NCBI GenBank assembly: GCA_050084515.1
Contig: CM114273.1
Span: 23,188,001 to 23,252,000 of the forward strand
DNA: 64,000 nucleotides
Direction of reading: 5' to 3'
Source: Blasia pusilla
Lineage: Eukaryota; Marchantiophyta; Marchantiopsida; Blasiales
Shown here in pieces: positions 34,584 to 47,739 of the stretch (position 1 is the stretch's first letter; each line of letters opens with the position of its first letter). A program made the position numbers and the translations under genes. Below the pieces are notes generated by a model. It had not been told where the DNA came from, did no database searches, and saw only the letters and a program-made list of their open reading frames with translations.

Positions 34584-35611
34584 TCTATCCTTGAGCAGTT
34601 AAAATGCTCTCTCTTGATCATCCCCTCAGTGTTATTCATGATCCACCTTGGTCAGCAAGGTCAGTGGCTTCGCAATCGAAGTGAAACCCTTGACGTACCC
34701 TCGATAAACGTTCGCCAATCTCATGAATACATGAACACGGCTCACATCTGTAAGGCGTGGAATGCGTGAAATAGCCTCTATCTTTGTCTCTTGCACACAA
34801 AGGCCACCTGGGTATATCGTGTGACCCAAGTACTCAATCTAGTCATACAAGAACTTGCACTTGCCTGGATGTAGCTTGAGCCCATGTAACTGCAATCGTA
34901 AAAACACCTCCTCTAGATGTCGCTCATGCTCGTCAACCATGGCGCTAAAGACTACGATGTCATCAATATAACACCTAGCAAAATCCAGACCTGCCAAGAT
35001 CCTATCCATGATCCCCTCAAACTCAACCGGGACATTATTTAATCAAATGGTAAGAACCACCACTAGTACAAACAATCCTTCCGGTGAGGATCGATGCCCA
35101 AAAATGTCGTCTTTTGCTTGTCCTCCAATGTAATAGGCTGCTGATGGTATCCGGCTCAAAGATCTAAAAAATTGAAGACCTTTGCATGCCCAATCGTATC
35201 AAAAATCTCCTCAGGGGTGGGCATGGCATACCTATCGGACTTCGTCTGCTGATTGATAGGTCGGTAATCTCCACACATCCGCCTATCCGTCGAGTTGCCA
35301 TGCACATCCTTCTTGGTAGGCATGACAGTGGCAGATGCATACTCTCCATGCGACATCTCCACTAGTCCTACTCCAACCAAGTCTTGGCTCCTAATCTAAA
35401 TCAAAGCCCTCTCTATGTCACTATACTTGTAGGATTGTTGGAAGATCGACGTGTCTCTCGACAACTCAATGCGGATCCCTGGACCCTTTAACGTACCCAA
35501 GTCATGCATACTAAATGCAAAGCAACTCCTATAACTCCTAAGGAACTTGTGTATGTGGCGCCGCTCTCCTTCTGTCAACTTAGGGCCCATGTCTAGCTCC
35601 CAAGTCTCCAT
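34584..35611 (-). pseudogene. E2 reverse transcriptase (Ty3 type)
   Basis: The only fairly complete RT of this lineage in the window. Read on minus: GIRIELSRDTSIFQQSYKYSDIERALI (N-terminal), GLVEMSHGEYASATVMPTKKD, RRMCGDYRPINQQT, DTIGHAKVFNFLDL, then RCYIDDIVVFS-like sequence with the YIDD active site encoded at about 34,959-34,970, and HLEEVFLRLQLHGLKLHPGKCKFL-like. Several stops and frame changes occur. The methyltransferase lies immediately upstream. Confidence 0.85.
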
Positions 35612-35689
35612 CGTGACTACGGTAGGACTCTCTAGTGCGGGTGTCGGTGATTGCTATGGTACAACCCCATCTCAAATAGCAACGCTCGA

Positions 35690-36900
35690 CTACTCCCCTG
35701 CAACCAACTGCAAACTCTCATCTCCACGTGTAGTACTCGGAACCACGCAGAATGATGTGGCTACCATCTCCTGGCGTACCTGCAAAACATCCCAAGAAGT
35801 CCAAGGATGTCTCTCCCGATCACCCCTGGTGTGTAGATCTCCTCGAGTCTCGCCCCCAACCACTTCTTCAACCGTCTCGGTATGCATGGGGCTCACCAAC
35901 GCAACTGCTATGATCTGTCGCATCCTCAAACAACGTTGCTCAGCTATTCCTAAGCTGAAAATCCATGTCAAGCAGTTCAGGTCCATCGCCTCATCTAAGA
36001 CATGACGTCCTAATGCCTCCGATGTGACGGTATTGCCATCACTCCTGTGGGGAATCCCATCGATCGCTCTCGCTCATCGGTGTTGGGTTCCGCCAACCTC
36101 TATACCTAGTCATCCCAAACCAAGTCTGATCCGGCCTCCTTGGATGCATAAGAAGCGGGAAAACTCACCAATGTGGGAAAGTCTGCTCGTGGCATGCCAA
36201 TCCTATTGACCACAGTCAACGGTGGTTGATCATCGTGCCTCAATACCTATGATCAACAACCTGGATCCAGAATAGCATCCACCAACAAATCGGAGGGGCA
36301 CTCCACTCTTGCATATGCCCTCCGCAAAACCTCATGTGGCACCAAGTTGGTCCACGATGACACACGCGATGTGCTCGTGAACATACACTCACCGCATCTA
36401 ACAACGATGTCGGGCCGATCTATGTGCGCACTTGATGTGCACTCGTCACCACCCGTGACCTCAAATCTCCCAAGATCGGCACATTCTCCAGAATGTATGC
36501 TGGAGAACGAGATTGATGCTCTTGCAAATGTCACAAAATCCGCATCATCTCCCAAAATAACCTGGACTGAGAGTCAGCTAACCCGCTACCTCATCCAACA
36601 CTCGATTGGCCCTGACACGACCAACCAGCAATGACCAAGTGTATGGTCCCTACCCACTCCAAATCTTGCACCCCCAACAATGAAATATCCCTTCGTAGGG
36701 AACTCTAGTATCCCTTGATAACGGACGCAGACAACAAGTCAGGAAAATAGAGGCCTAATTGCACCACATGGTGAAGTGAAGCGCGCCTCGCAATATCATC
36801 AACCTCCACGTACATCTACTGCTACACGCACACTCTTGCGTGCAAAACAGCAGCTAAACCAGTGTTGATCCCTCCAAAGAGATCCAGCACGCGAATACCC
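35690..36900 (-). pseudogene. E2 cytosine-5 DNA methyltransferase, DNMT3/DRM-like
   Basis: Here the motif order is normal. Motif I VLDLFGGINTG lies at about 36,865-36,897. Motif IV reads HLVIAGWSCQGQSS at about 36,600-36,640: the nucleophile Cys remains but the preceding Pro of PCQ is Ser. Motif VI FWEMMRIL..HLQEHQSRSPAYILENVPILGD is at about 36,470-36,560. Motif VIII is LLDAVSVCSRAHR then SSWTNLVP (about 36,345-36,400, one frameshift). ERSMGFPTG at about 36,044-36,075 corresponds to the MGFP box before motif X. The motif I to IV distance is about 75 codons. Stops occur after SSVG and before HLQEH. It sits between protease and RT, so it was translated as part of Pol. Confidence 0.85.
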
Positions 36901-38255
36901 TCCTCTGGGATGCACCACACAATCGGGGTGATATCCAAAGGGGTCATACTAGTACTCCTAGCTACCTCGAGTTCCTCTAACTCGTCACGCTCAGGTGCAA
37001 ACGCCTGGCTCCATGCGGTCTGCACATGCTCAACGGCTAAGCGTCGAAGATCCTCAGTCGAGCCCCAAAGCGGCATCTCTCCTCCATGGACTAATGCGGC
37101 TACCATGACACTCTTCTCCATAGAAATGTCAGGAACGGGAGTGTCCTTTGAATGGACATGTCCCTCAATCAACTCACTAGGCCAAGTGATGGCGCTGCTA
37201 AATGCTGCTAAGGTCGCCATCTCTCCTGGCTGTCGCTCGATCACTGCACTTATGAACCAAACGGGTAATGAACAAAGTTGTCCATCACTGGACTGCCATC
37301 CTGGTCTATAGGACGCTGACTTCTCCCAATAAACTAGGGAAAACCCCATCGGGTACGATACTGCTCCACCAACCAAGACGTTGTAGGACTCTGCATCGGT
37401 CACTATCGCCTTGGCTCGCACCACAAACTCATCGGTAGGATGTCCCGGGAAAATCCTCACCACGACCTCCTATCATGTGATATAATGTGTGGTACTCGCT
37501 CTACCCAAGCATGTATGTATCCAGAATGGAAAATGCTCCACATCAGCTCTCGTCAAGCCCAATCCTCTGAATATTGCTTTCCCCAACATGAGGGGTTGCG
37601 CTCTTGAATCCAACAAGACACGTTGCGGACTAAAAACCCTACCTCCTGGACTCACCAACTGGAAGACCTCTCCTCAATTATCCAACAACACAACACCAAG
37701 AGAAACCATGGAACCCTCTATCGCGGGTCTAGCGGGCATCTCCACCATCCTAGCAGTTGCATCTTGCCATGAATCTGACGTGGACGGCCCGAGCATCGGC
37801 TCCAAGGGCAGGTCCATCACCCCCTTTGCAATCACCTCGGAACGTGATGTAGGAACTCCAACTCTGCGCTCACATAGCATAGCGGCTAGCCGAAAAACCT
37901 CGGCGGGCAAACCTCCCAACGTCATAACATCAGAAGCAGAAAATAAAGGAGCGCGGTACACAATCTTGGCTGCCCCCAACAACGTGCTTGACACATGCCC
38001 TTCCTGAACATCAGTAATAGGATTCGTCGCACTTGCTTCTCCCATCGCCCTCCGTGACTGCATACCAACAACATCACCAACTCTCCGGGAACTCTCATCA
38101 GGACCCATCGATGGGGTCCTCATCGCCTCAGACAACGTGACAAACTTAAGAAGCCTGGTCTGTTTCCTGCCTTCCCCTCCTTGTGGATCCAACTCTACGA
38201 CTACTCCATGCGTAACAACAACGGCGGCCTCCATCTGGCAACCCCGCACATCCAA
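36901..38255 (-). pseudogene. E2 aspartic protease and linker
   Basis: On minus, VLLDSRAQPLMLGKAIFRGLGL (about 37,570-37,640) is the active-site region DSGAQ with Gly changed to Arg. AIVTDAESYNVLVGGAVSYPMGF (about 37,360-37,430) is the second protease landmark. A linker of about 150 residues leads without a stop into methyltransferase motif I. Upstream lies the Gag-Pol junction region (EGRKQTRLLKFVTLSEAMRTPSMGP). Confidence 0.75.
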
Positions 38256-38376
38256 CCAGGATCCTCCATATCTCTGGCGGCTCCATAAGACGTCGATGCC
38301 ATAGATCCGGCATCAGGTAACCTCAATGCCATAGCGGCAATCTGATGAAGACCTTCCAATAAAAATTGACGGGGGC
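38256..38376 (-). pseudogene. E2 minus-strand gag C-terminal remnant, and a polypurine tract on plus
   Basis: The minus strand encodes QIAAMALRLPDAGSM, the same Gag tail as in the plus-strand copy at 32,010; upstream Gag is missing. On plus, GACGGGGGC (38,368-38,376) directly precedes the TG of the next LTR and looks like that LTR's polypurine tract. Confidence 0.6.
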
Positions 38377-39393
38377 TGTTGTAAATCCCAACGTCTCTTC
38401 TCCTATACAAATTTTGAGAGCGCTTCTGCGCTGATTTCTCCCAAAGAAAATATAAAACCTGTGAAAATACAAATCAGCAACCTACATGGTGCTCTCGAGA
38501 GCACCGCCATGGGGCAACCCGCCCCAATACTCAATCCCTATAAAAAATTGGGCAGTGCTTCCACGCGCCACTCTCTCACGCAAAAAATCGACACACAAAC
38601 GTCAAAACAATGCGGCTCTTGCTCCCGTGAGCACTCCCATCAGCCATGAAGCGGGGAATACGGGCCCCAACCTGCACCAAACATTGAGCAACCAGCGAGC
38701 TTCCCCATGAAACTCTCTCACCCTCCCAATCTCTCTTTGTAAAAATAAGGTGAAAACTCTCTCACAACACCATAGTTCTCACATGTCTCTCTCAATGTCG
38801 AACCAAACCCACTCTCCTAATGAGAGGCTTGGGTTACACTCACAAGGCAAGGGACCATAGCTCTTTAGTCTCGTGTCAAGAGGTTCAACAAAGAGAGAAT
38901 GAGTTCTCAAACTCTCTCACCTTGAGGTATACCCTTCCCCTCTCCCAAGCTCTCTCCATGGTAACCTATACTCCCAAGTCACCTCCTTGGCTCTTGACCT
39001 GATGTAGGAGGTCAAGGGCCACTCCCCAAAATACAAAGTCGATCATATACTCAAAATGGTACTCACCTAAAATGTTAAGTTCCTCGATATGGCTCCAAAT
39101 GAGCTTAAACAAAGGGAAACCTCTGCTCTCCGATTTCCCGGGGCCTCAGCATGTCATCCTCGACCTCCTGAGCCTGTCCTCCACTACTAGCAAAGGCCCT
39201 CTACTAGATCTCACCGATCTATCCTAGAAGACGTGACAGGAGAGTTTGGTGTGAGACATTGATGTGAGATTTCATTGATTTTATTGGAGATATTTTGGTG
39301 ATTCTCGTCTCATTGTTTGGATGCCATGCGTTAGCATGGGATCGTGTGTATTTATGTGTGTGTTCGCTGACAGCGATGTATATGCGCAAGACA
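38377..39393 (+). repeat. LTR of the E2 family, plus orientation, about 1,017 bp
   Basis: TGTTGTAAATCCC...ATATGCGCAAGACA, with TG/CA ends and an upstream polypurine tract. Its end (CAGCGATGTATATGCGCAAGACA) is homologous to the E1 LTR end. It points away from the LTR at 28,357-29,222. Inside are short self-complementary blocks (AGCGCTTCTGCGCT, GTGCTCTCGAGAGCACC). Confidence 0.7.
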
Positions 39394-39813
39394 TTATAGA
39401 CGCTAGTGTAAGCCCGTGATTGAATCAAGAGGCACATAGATTTGCCGAGCTCGTTGGTTTTTTCCAACACTCGATGGGGTTCCATCAGGAATTTCTGGTT
39501 TTTTTAAATTTTTAGAAAGAAATTGCATTTTACAGATAAGGTTTTTTTCGAACTTTTGCTTGTCTGATTTAAAATTCTTTAGATCTAGCGGCAAGCATTG
39601 CAAAGAATTCCGGTTCTAGGCACACGTAGGATCGAACAAGTTTAAATTACATCCCATAGTTAACTTTCAAAGAAATCAAGTGTCACTTTTAATTGATTCT
39701 AAACGATCCTACGGGTTTTGAAAGTAAGCGATCTTATTGGTTGAAAGTACCGAGTGTCAAGAGGAGAGGAAAGGGAACTCTCCAATGATAATACATATAC
39801 GCTATTACTTATA
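39394..39813. other. intergenic, no feature seen
   Basis: AT-rich, no coding motif. It separates the E2 composite from the Helitron-like element. Confidence 0.4.
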
Positions 39814-40659
39814 CTAGTTGACGTGCCCGTGCTTGAGTGTGAAAGTAATTGTTTTATAAGTTTAGAAATATTTTTCATTTCAAAATTTAAGCCAAATTCC
39901 CATTTTCTTAAATCTTAGAAGAATAACAAATTTTCACTTTTAAAAAATTCTTCCCTCAATTGAAATTTAAATAATACCCAACTCCCCTAAATAATTTCAC
40001 TCCTCCATAAAATTTCAAACAATACTTGCTCTTCCCCTTCCACTCTTCCCACCAAAATAACATCTACTAACTAAATAATTATTTAATTTTAATTAATTTA
40101 ATAATTTCCCCATTCTATTCAAATTAATTTTCCTTTCCCAAAATATCAAATGTTAATTAAAAAAAATTAGTAATCAATAAATTCCAAAAGATATTTTTTA
40201 TTTCAAAATTTAAATATAATTTCTATTTTCTTTAATCTTAGAAGAATATTAACATTCCACTCTTCTAAGTAATTCCACTCCTCTATTAAAATTTGAATTA
40301 TACCGCATTTCCCTAAATAATTCCACCCTTCCATAAAATTTAAACAATTTATATTCCTACTCTATTAAAATTCATTTTCCTTTCCCATAAAACATGAATT
40401 AAGGGAAAATTTTGTAAAAAAAATCTATTTTTTTAATTATCCCATAATTTTTTCTTATTCTTTATCTAGATCACCCATTATAAGATTAATTTATTAATTT
40501 ATTGATAAACAAATTTCCTTCTTCCAATAAAATTCATTTTCTCTACCCATCTAGATTGAATCAACGGAAAAAATTCAAACATATTGCTATTTTGTCTTAT
40601 TATCCCACTATTTTTTAAAAAAAAATACATGTAGGATCATCCATTATAATATAGATAGA
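39814..40659 (-). mobile_element. candidate non-autonomous Helitron
   Basis: On minus it starts TCTATCTATATTATAATGG after an A and ends GCACGGGCACGTCAACTAG before a T, the TC...CTAG ends and A/T target expected of Helitrons. The body is very AT-rich and contains two diverged direct repeats (from about 39,868 and 40,188, both with CAAAATTTAA and TCTTAGAAGAATA). The terminal hairpin is weak and there is no coding capacity. Confidence 0.4.
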
Positions 40660-41360
40660 TTTTTCCTTTCTTGCTATATTGCTACTTTCTTAATTCCAAG
40701 AGCTTATCAACTCTTTCTATCTTATTGCTAGTCCTATATAATTTTTTTCATGGTGCACGTGCTTTCTAACTCTCTCCTGATCTCTACTTTCAAAATTAAA
40801 TTTTACACCTATACTATATGGTGCATTTTCACATCTTCGAACGTCTACATCGCAATCTTCAAACTTCAAATTATCAAGTGTGCACTTCTGCAAGACAAAC
40901 AAGTAGACAAGTTAGAAACGTTGTGTATTTACACCTATAAAGCTCCAAGGAGGTGAGACCTATTGGCATTGCATGTAGGAAGACCACAAGGAAAGGGGAA
41001 GAAGCCCACTCACCTATCTTCTTCCAAGAAGCACTATGGAATAAAAGAGTCAGGTAAATCACTTTGGAGGAGAAGTATGTACGCTTGTATTCCTACCGAA
41101 GTTTGGCCAAGGCACACACGTTTCAAAATCAAAAGAGAGCATCAATTATTGGACAATGTACAAAAAAAGGGACAAGGTCAAGTAGTGACAAATGCCCTTC
41201 ATGGAGTGCAAGTCCATCTGATATGGGTCAGGACCCAAATCAAAATTCACTCCCTCCTTTAGAGTGTGCACCTAGATATATTCCAAAATCTTCTAGAAAG
41301 TCAAATCACCATGTTACAAAGCTCATTGGCTCCTCTAAGAATGAGAATAACTCAAGCCCT
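40660..41360. other. intergenic, no feature recognised
   Basis: Short frames on both strands, none with a known motif. Confidence 0.35.
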
Positions 41361-42150
41361 CACCCCCACAAGAGTTAGGCATGATAGGGACTGCAACCTA
41401 ATTTGTAACTTGACTAAGCCTTTGGGAGTTCTTTGCATTTGAGGTCATAACGGCTAGATCCAAGATGCATTTGGGATTAATAAGATAGCATTGGAAATCT
41501 TATCAAAAGATAATTCTAGTGCACTAAAGATCTACACAAATGCATGAGCAAAGATCTAGAAAACATCTCAAGCTATCAAAATGATAGTTAAGTTGAGGAT
41601 CACAAGGAGCAGCCCAATAAGAGTTTCCTAAAGGTAGGGAGGAGGTGACGATATCTATAACTATATATAAGTGCGAGGGTCTCCAAGTATGTTTGGAACT
41701 TGAACCCCACCTTGGAGAACCATGGGGATGAACCAAGGGCACGAGATGGATAGAGAAATTGGCTTCAGGGTTGGAAACCAAGCCAAGTCCATGTAGGCCA
41801 TTTATGGATTCCAACCTTGAACTTTGATCCATGACTCAGATATTGAGTCCTAGTTAGATACTTGTTCAAGGTCCATTGGAAAATTGGACAATTGGGATCG
41901 TCAAGCGTACTAGCATCATTTTAGGTTCTTAGACTATCAAGGAAATGTGTCCCAAGTCTTGAAGGACTTGCCTATGTTGGGGAGTGAGGGGTTGAGTCAA
42001 AATCTGACACACCTAAATCTGTTGAGCTTGAAGGATGGCGCAAGATCAAGATTCGGGATACGCAAGGCCGGGTGACCCAAATTATGGCTAATGTAAGTGT
42101 GTTGGGGTGCATATTAGTAAGGAGTGCGTGACTAATTGAACACAAGCTTC
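41361..42150 (+). repeat. diverged LTR of family W
   Basis: Matches the W copies in order: CCCACAAGAGTTAGGC, GGTCATAACGG, TAGCATTGGAAATCTTAT, AAGGAGCAGCCCAATAAG, GAACCCCACCTTGGAGAACC, ATGGATAGAG. It ends near AGCTTCCGTGACA (about 42,159). It is AT-shifted and old. Confidence 0.6.
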
Positions 42151-42344
42151 CGTGACATATAAAACCAGGGTTTAAGGGCATTAGGCGCACAAAAAAAGTA
42201 CAACATTGTGGACAAGGTGTGCAAGAATATGAGTTTTGCAAAGTGAGAGGAAGTGAAAAGTGGGAGAATTGTGTGTAGTGAGGAGAGAGGATGTAGTTGT
42301 GCAAGAAAAATAGTTGTAGAAGAAGGAAATCCTGTCAAATACAC

Positions 42345-42840
42345 TGTATGTCCTATCGTGTGCATATTCATCGCTACATAACATACATCATTATCACCAT
42401 CCATACATATATAAACACAAAATACGATACTCACTCATGATGCGTACAAACATAGATAATCGTATACCATAATATCTTCAATAATATTTACCATAACAAG
42501 ACTCTCACATACTCTCCATGTCTCTCTCATGTCAAACCAAACCCACTCTCTTACTAAGAGGATTAGATTACTCACAAAGCAAGGCGGATAATAGCTCTGT
42601 CTCTTCGTAAAAGAAGGTTCAATAGAGATAGAATGAGCTCCTAAACACTCACTCCTTAGGTGTAACCTTTTCCTACACCCTAAATCCCTTCCCTCTTCCC
42701 AACCTCTTTCCTTGGTGATCTTTGCACATCAATCATCTCCTTAGCTCTTGACTTGCAATAGGGGGGGTCAAAGGCCACTTCCTAAAGTGAAAATCAACTA
42801 CGTTCACAATAAGAAATTATTAGAAATAGAGACCTATACC
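42345..42840 (-). repeat. solo LTR relic of the E2 family
   Basis: On plus: GTGTGCATATTCATCGCTACATAACATACATC, then TCTCTCTCATGTCAAACC and CCCACTCTCTTACTAAGAG. These are the reverse complement of the LTR end and follow the LTR at 38.6-39.0 kb. No Pol sequence is attached. Confidence 0.6.
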
Positions 42841-45800
42841 CAATTTTCTCCACTCTAAACTAATGATATCGTAAATGAATTAGAGATTTGAGAAAGAGTT
42901 GTATCTAAATCTTTGGATATTCACTTTGATATCTTGAAAGATCTTTAAGAGATGTTATACAAATGCAATGCATGTGTGAATAGTTTGTTTTGTATTTCAA
43001 ATGAGGCAAACAACTTTAATATACGCATTATTCGAAAGGTACATATGAGAGGTCTTCATGCAAATTATTATAAAATTCCAAGATTATAGTTTTTTCACGT
43101 AGAAATGAGAGTGAATAGGTTGAGTGTCAGGATATTACTATACAAGTACATATATAGAAGTAAATCATATATACGTATTATCCTAAAGGCAAGTAAGATA
43201 GATCTTGATGCAAAGTGTTATAACTTGCTAATTGGTTCCTACATTGTAGCTATTTCGCTTAGGTATGAGAGTGAACATGTTAATTGTCATGATATTACTA
43301 TACAAGTACATGGATTAGATGTTGTATTTCCAACCAAAATAAGGCATCCATTACACTTACACTAGGTTGGCATCTTGAAATACTCTGTGGGAAATTCCAA
43401 GTCTATATATAGAACACTACAATATCCAAGAAGACATAATAATAGGTAATTGTATGGTTCATGGTCTATGATTACATCCAATAGGGGCTTTCTCTTTGAA
43501 TTTTGAAATTGAACCTTTCTACTAATATGTGGAAAGGAGAATTTCATTAATTTTTAACCATAACCTTTCAATAGATTTAACTTGAAAAATATTTGTATGA
43601 GAAACTATAAAAATTATTACCACTATGATGTATATACAATACCCTAGATTTCATTTTCTTAAACTTCATTTGAGTATCCTGAATATTCATTGGTTTGGTA
43701 ATTATAATTTCTGACTTAGATGATTCTTTGAAAAAAATTCCCTCAAGGAAAATGCCCCATCGTTTGGGCAAACTATATCCTTTCTACTAGATGACTTATC
43801 CAACACATTACACTAATAATTGTTGATTCCACTAGTATAAACAAATGACTCACTACTTTCTCTTGGAATTCTCAAAAGATATCTTTTAGTGCATCCTATG
43901 AAGTATTGAAATTCACACTCACGTTTGAACTACATGATAATGAAGGTTCATGATGCTTTTGATTTGTCAATCTAGCATGGAAATGGAGTAGATTGGGATA
44001 TCATAGCCAAAACACAAAAGATGATAATTATGTATCATAAAGACAACATAAAAACATTTTTCATTTTACATATCTATTTTAAGGTGATTCATATTTGATG
44101 AATGAGTGTGAGGCATGAGAGATAGGAGAGAGATATTGAGAGGGATCGCAACTCATCTATGATTGTGAGCATAGTTGTAGTGTGTTGCAACTTCACAATA
44201 ATTCTACCATAGTGGTCTATCACAAGTTTGATGATACTTTCATTCAATGCAAGAAATTTAAGGTTAGAAAGATACGCTTGAGTCTTTGTCTTGGTTGCAG
44301 AGTGTTAAATTTATATGCAAAGATAATGCATGTAAGAAATCCATTCAATCTTGGGTTGGGGATTTGAAGTAGAAAAAATGTTCCTTAATCTAAATTATAT
44401 GTTCACATAAAACTTATCATGGATAGTTTTACTAAGAATGTTGATTTTAAGAATGAAAACTCAAGAATCTTTCGGTTTATTTTCCTCTTGGGAGAATAAT
44501 ATTTACATATCTATTATATATTGCAACTACATTATTTTTTTAAATCAATCATTTAGTCTTGGTGATTAATTGGTAAGGCATAATTATAGTTGTTTTAGTG
44601 TATACTTGGTCGATGATGAAGGTAAAGCCAAAATAGATTCAGCATTTAGAAGATTAAGTATGGGATGATAGATTCTCCCTAATTAGCAACTTCCAATCCC
44701 GAAAGTTATTTCAAGAGTAGAAAGATCTCCATAGGACATATACTTGATACTCATATAATGGATGTTTGATGAAGTAGAAGCATGAATACAATATGCAACC
44801 ATGTGACAACTTTAACGAGCCAATGACATGTTTCATTTTTTGACCAAAAGGGACAAAAATTTAAGTCTCACACCTCATAATTGCATTTTAAAATTACAGG
44901 ATTGAAATGGAAATTTTTTATCATCTTTAGATGCTCAAAACCATCGATTCAAGATTCAATAAATTTATGATCATCGGTTTGTTCCAAATATGACCAAAAA
45001 TAGGGTTGGAATTGTGTTATATCATTTTGCAAGAAAATGTAAGAAAAAATTATGTTGGTTGTGTTTGAGGGAAATAATGGGATTGATCACTTTTTGCAAT
45101 AAACCTTCCAAATGACTTGACATGAAGCTAGACTTTAAACTCTCCCTATCTCTCCAAGTCCTTCTTCTCCTATAATGCATATTTTCTAACAATTTATATT
45201 CCTAATCTTTGTCATTTGAGATTTTTTCGTAATTTGCAACTATTAATAACTCCAAATTGGTTAGTCCAAAATTTTGATTAGAAAATTGAGAAATTGAGTC
45301 CAAAAATTGAAATATTAATCAAGGGTTAAACTTGACCATGGTTGATTACTTTGTGATCATAGCATAAATATATGATCCCTTGTTATATATAAGGATAACT
45401 TATAGTTTCAAGGTAAAAATTAATTAGTTGATTCATTAACCCAAGATATTTGTTTTTTGTGTAGCAGACCAAATGAAAGAATGTCCCATCATGCCCTAAT
45501 GGAAGCCTTATCTTATATTATCAAGTAGACTATCTATGAAATTCTATAAAGTTTTATAACAAATCCATCCCCAAAAATTCACTTAGAGAAGTTATATAAG
45601 AATGATTGATTTTTTTTCTACCATCTATTTTAAAAAAAAAACATATAGAGCTTATACTTCTTAAGAAATAACTCCAGTTGTGGAGAAGAATGGGATATAC
45701 TATTCACAAAATTAAGTAAAATGTTCATAATTCAAATATAAAATAAAATTGATTTATACAAGATCATCTTCAAATAGAACTTTCCACATTAATCCAATGC

Positions 45801-47700
45801 GAGAGATATTTCATATGAAGATTTTTTCTCTTTAATTTTAATTTATATTTTTCATACGTTGAGAGTGATGGAATCTAGTGCTCTCTACTTTTCACTTTTT
45901 TTCTTCATAGCTACCATTAGTCTCCAAAAATGTTCTACTCTCCAAAAAACACTATAGAATACATTGAAAGAAAATTATAACATTATGCATACTAATAAGA
46001 TGGGTTTCTGTAATATACACTATATTTTCAAGATTAAAATAATTTTTTATAACTGAAAGTGATAGATGTACGATATTTTTTTATGTAGGTTTTCCTTTTT
46101 CCTTTGTAATTTCATTATATGCTCCTTCCACATAGATTTAACATTTTGAAAAATTACAATCTACATATTAAATACTAATTTTGCAAGTGTGGGATGATAT
46201 GAATAACTTTTTCACAACATATCAAATTTTCATTTGTTGGGAGCAATGGAGCCTACCATTCTCCAGCTCTGATATTCTTGTGTTGAGAGTGATGGAACCA
46301 CCACCCTCCACCTAACCTCTCTAAGACAATTAAAATTTTCATTTTGGACAAAATAATAGGAAATAAATTGGTAGTCACATCTAAGATTTATTATATTTTC
46401 TACATGCTCTATGGAAAGGTTAAAAATTAAGAATATGGGCTTTTACAATGTGGATAAATTTTCCACATTTCTACTGTTTAAAATATTAAATAATTCAACT
46501 TGAAAATGATCATTTCATTTTATTTATAAATTTCATATTTTATATTGAAAATTTGATGAATTATTTTTTTCAATTTCTTTTTATTTCATGACAAATTTTT
46601 ACATGAATTTTAAATGTTCCTATTTTTTGGCATACACCAAATACTACTTGTTAAATGTGGTTGGTCTGCATAATTTTTAAAATTTACTTTGCATTGTGGA
46701 AAGTGAAGAGAATCAGGGGACCAATCATTCTCCACCTACATTCTTTCCTCACCTAAACTCTCTGAAAAAATACTATATCCTTTATAAAATAAGAGAAAAT
46801 TCATTAGGATTAGAATATAATATTTTTACCATTTTCCAATTCTATGGAAGGGTTACACATTCATAATACAAGTTTCTATAACACAAACTATAATTTGGCC
46901 TAGTATAGGAAGATGAGGCAGAAGTAAGAAATATCTCGACAAGTTTGAGTATAGGACAAAAAAGTTGGTGTACAACCCTAATGTTGGTATTGAATAGAGT
47001 ATAAAACGCATACATAAAAAAAAATTGATCTAATGATGTATATGTGATGATTTATTGGAAAGGTAGCATTAAATATACTTGGTTGCATGAATTTATAGAA
47101 CAATTATATGTTTTCTAAGTATTACATATGTTTGAGTGGATTTAGATAAATTAAGTATAAATGAATGTCATGAATTTGGATGATACCTAAACTAAGTGAG
47201 TAGTAGTTAAACATAATTGGTAAGAAGTGAGTGATCCGATTTGCAAGTATTCATTAAACCAAAATAAATTAACTAATTTGTGGATGTGGTTCTTCATTCT
47301 TTAGAGGTCATGTGCTAATAGCTTGATATGCATCAAAAAATTTGTTAAGTGTATAAAATGGATAAATTTTTAAAAATATTGCTTGCATTAGCAAGAACTA
47401 CACCTAAAATGTCAATAACATTATATATGATTATGGTATGGGAGCTAAGCATTTATGATGAATAGAATGAAACATCTTGTATTATAGTGACTATGTCAAT
47501 TGCCATTTTAATGACCTGCTCACACACTAAATGTTGAAGAGTTTATCCTTCTTCCAATAAGAGCAAGAAAATAGTCAATATCGCTCGAGCAGGCGTTGGA
47601 AAAAGAAATTAGCAGTGTAATCTAATCATAGGTGAAAGAGATGTTATGATTTGGAATTGTCTCCCAATAATTTTCATCCCAAAGCATCAACCCTAAGAGT
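42841..47700. other. AT-rich decayed intergenic DNA
   Basis: Almost 5 kb without a frame above 86 residues and without familiar motifs. Long A and T runs and simple AT composition dominate. A short degenerate duplication is visible around 43,080-43,320 (GAGAGTGAAYA and TACAAGTACAT occur twice). It is probably ancient transposon debris. Confidence 0.5.
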
Positions 47701-47739
47701 AAGTCCAAATTAATAAAATCGATGCCACATCTTTTGAGA

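Noticed and set aside
42841-47700. Possible genes in the long AT-rich stretch
   Set aside because: No frame longer than 86 residues, no codon bias and no domain words; small frames fit chance.
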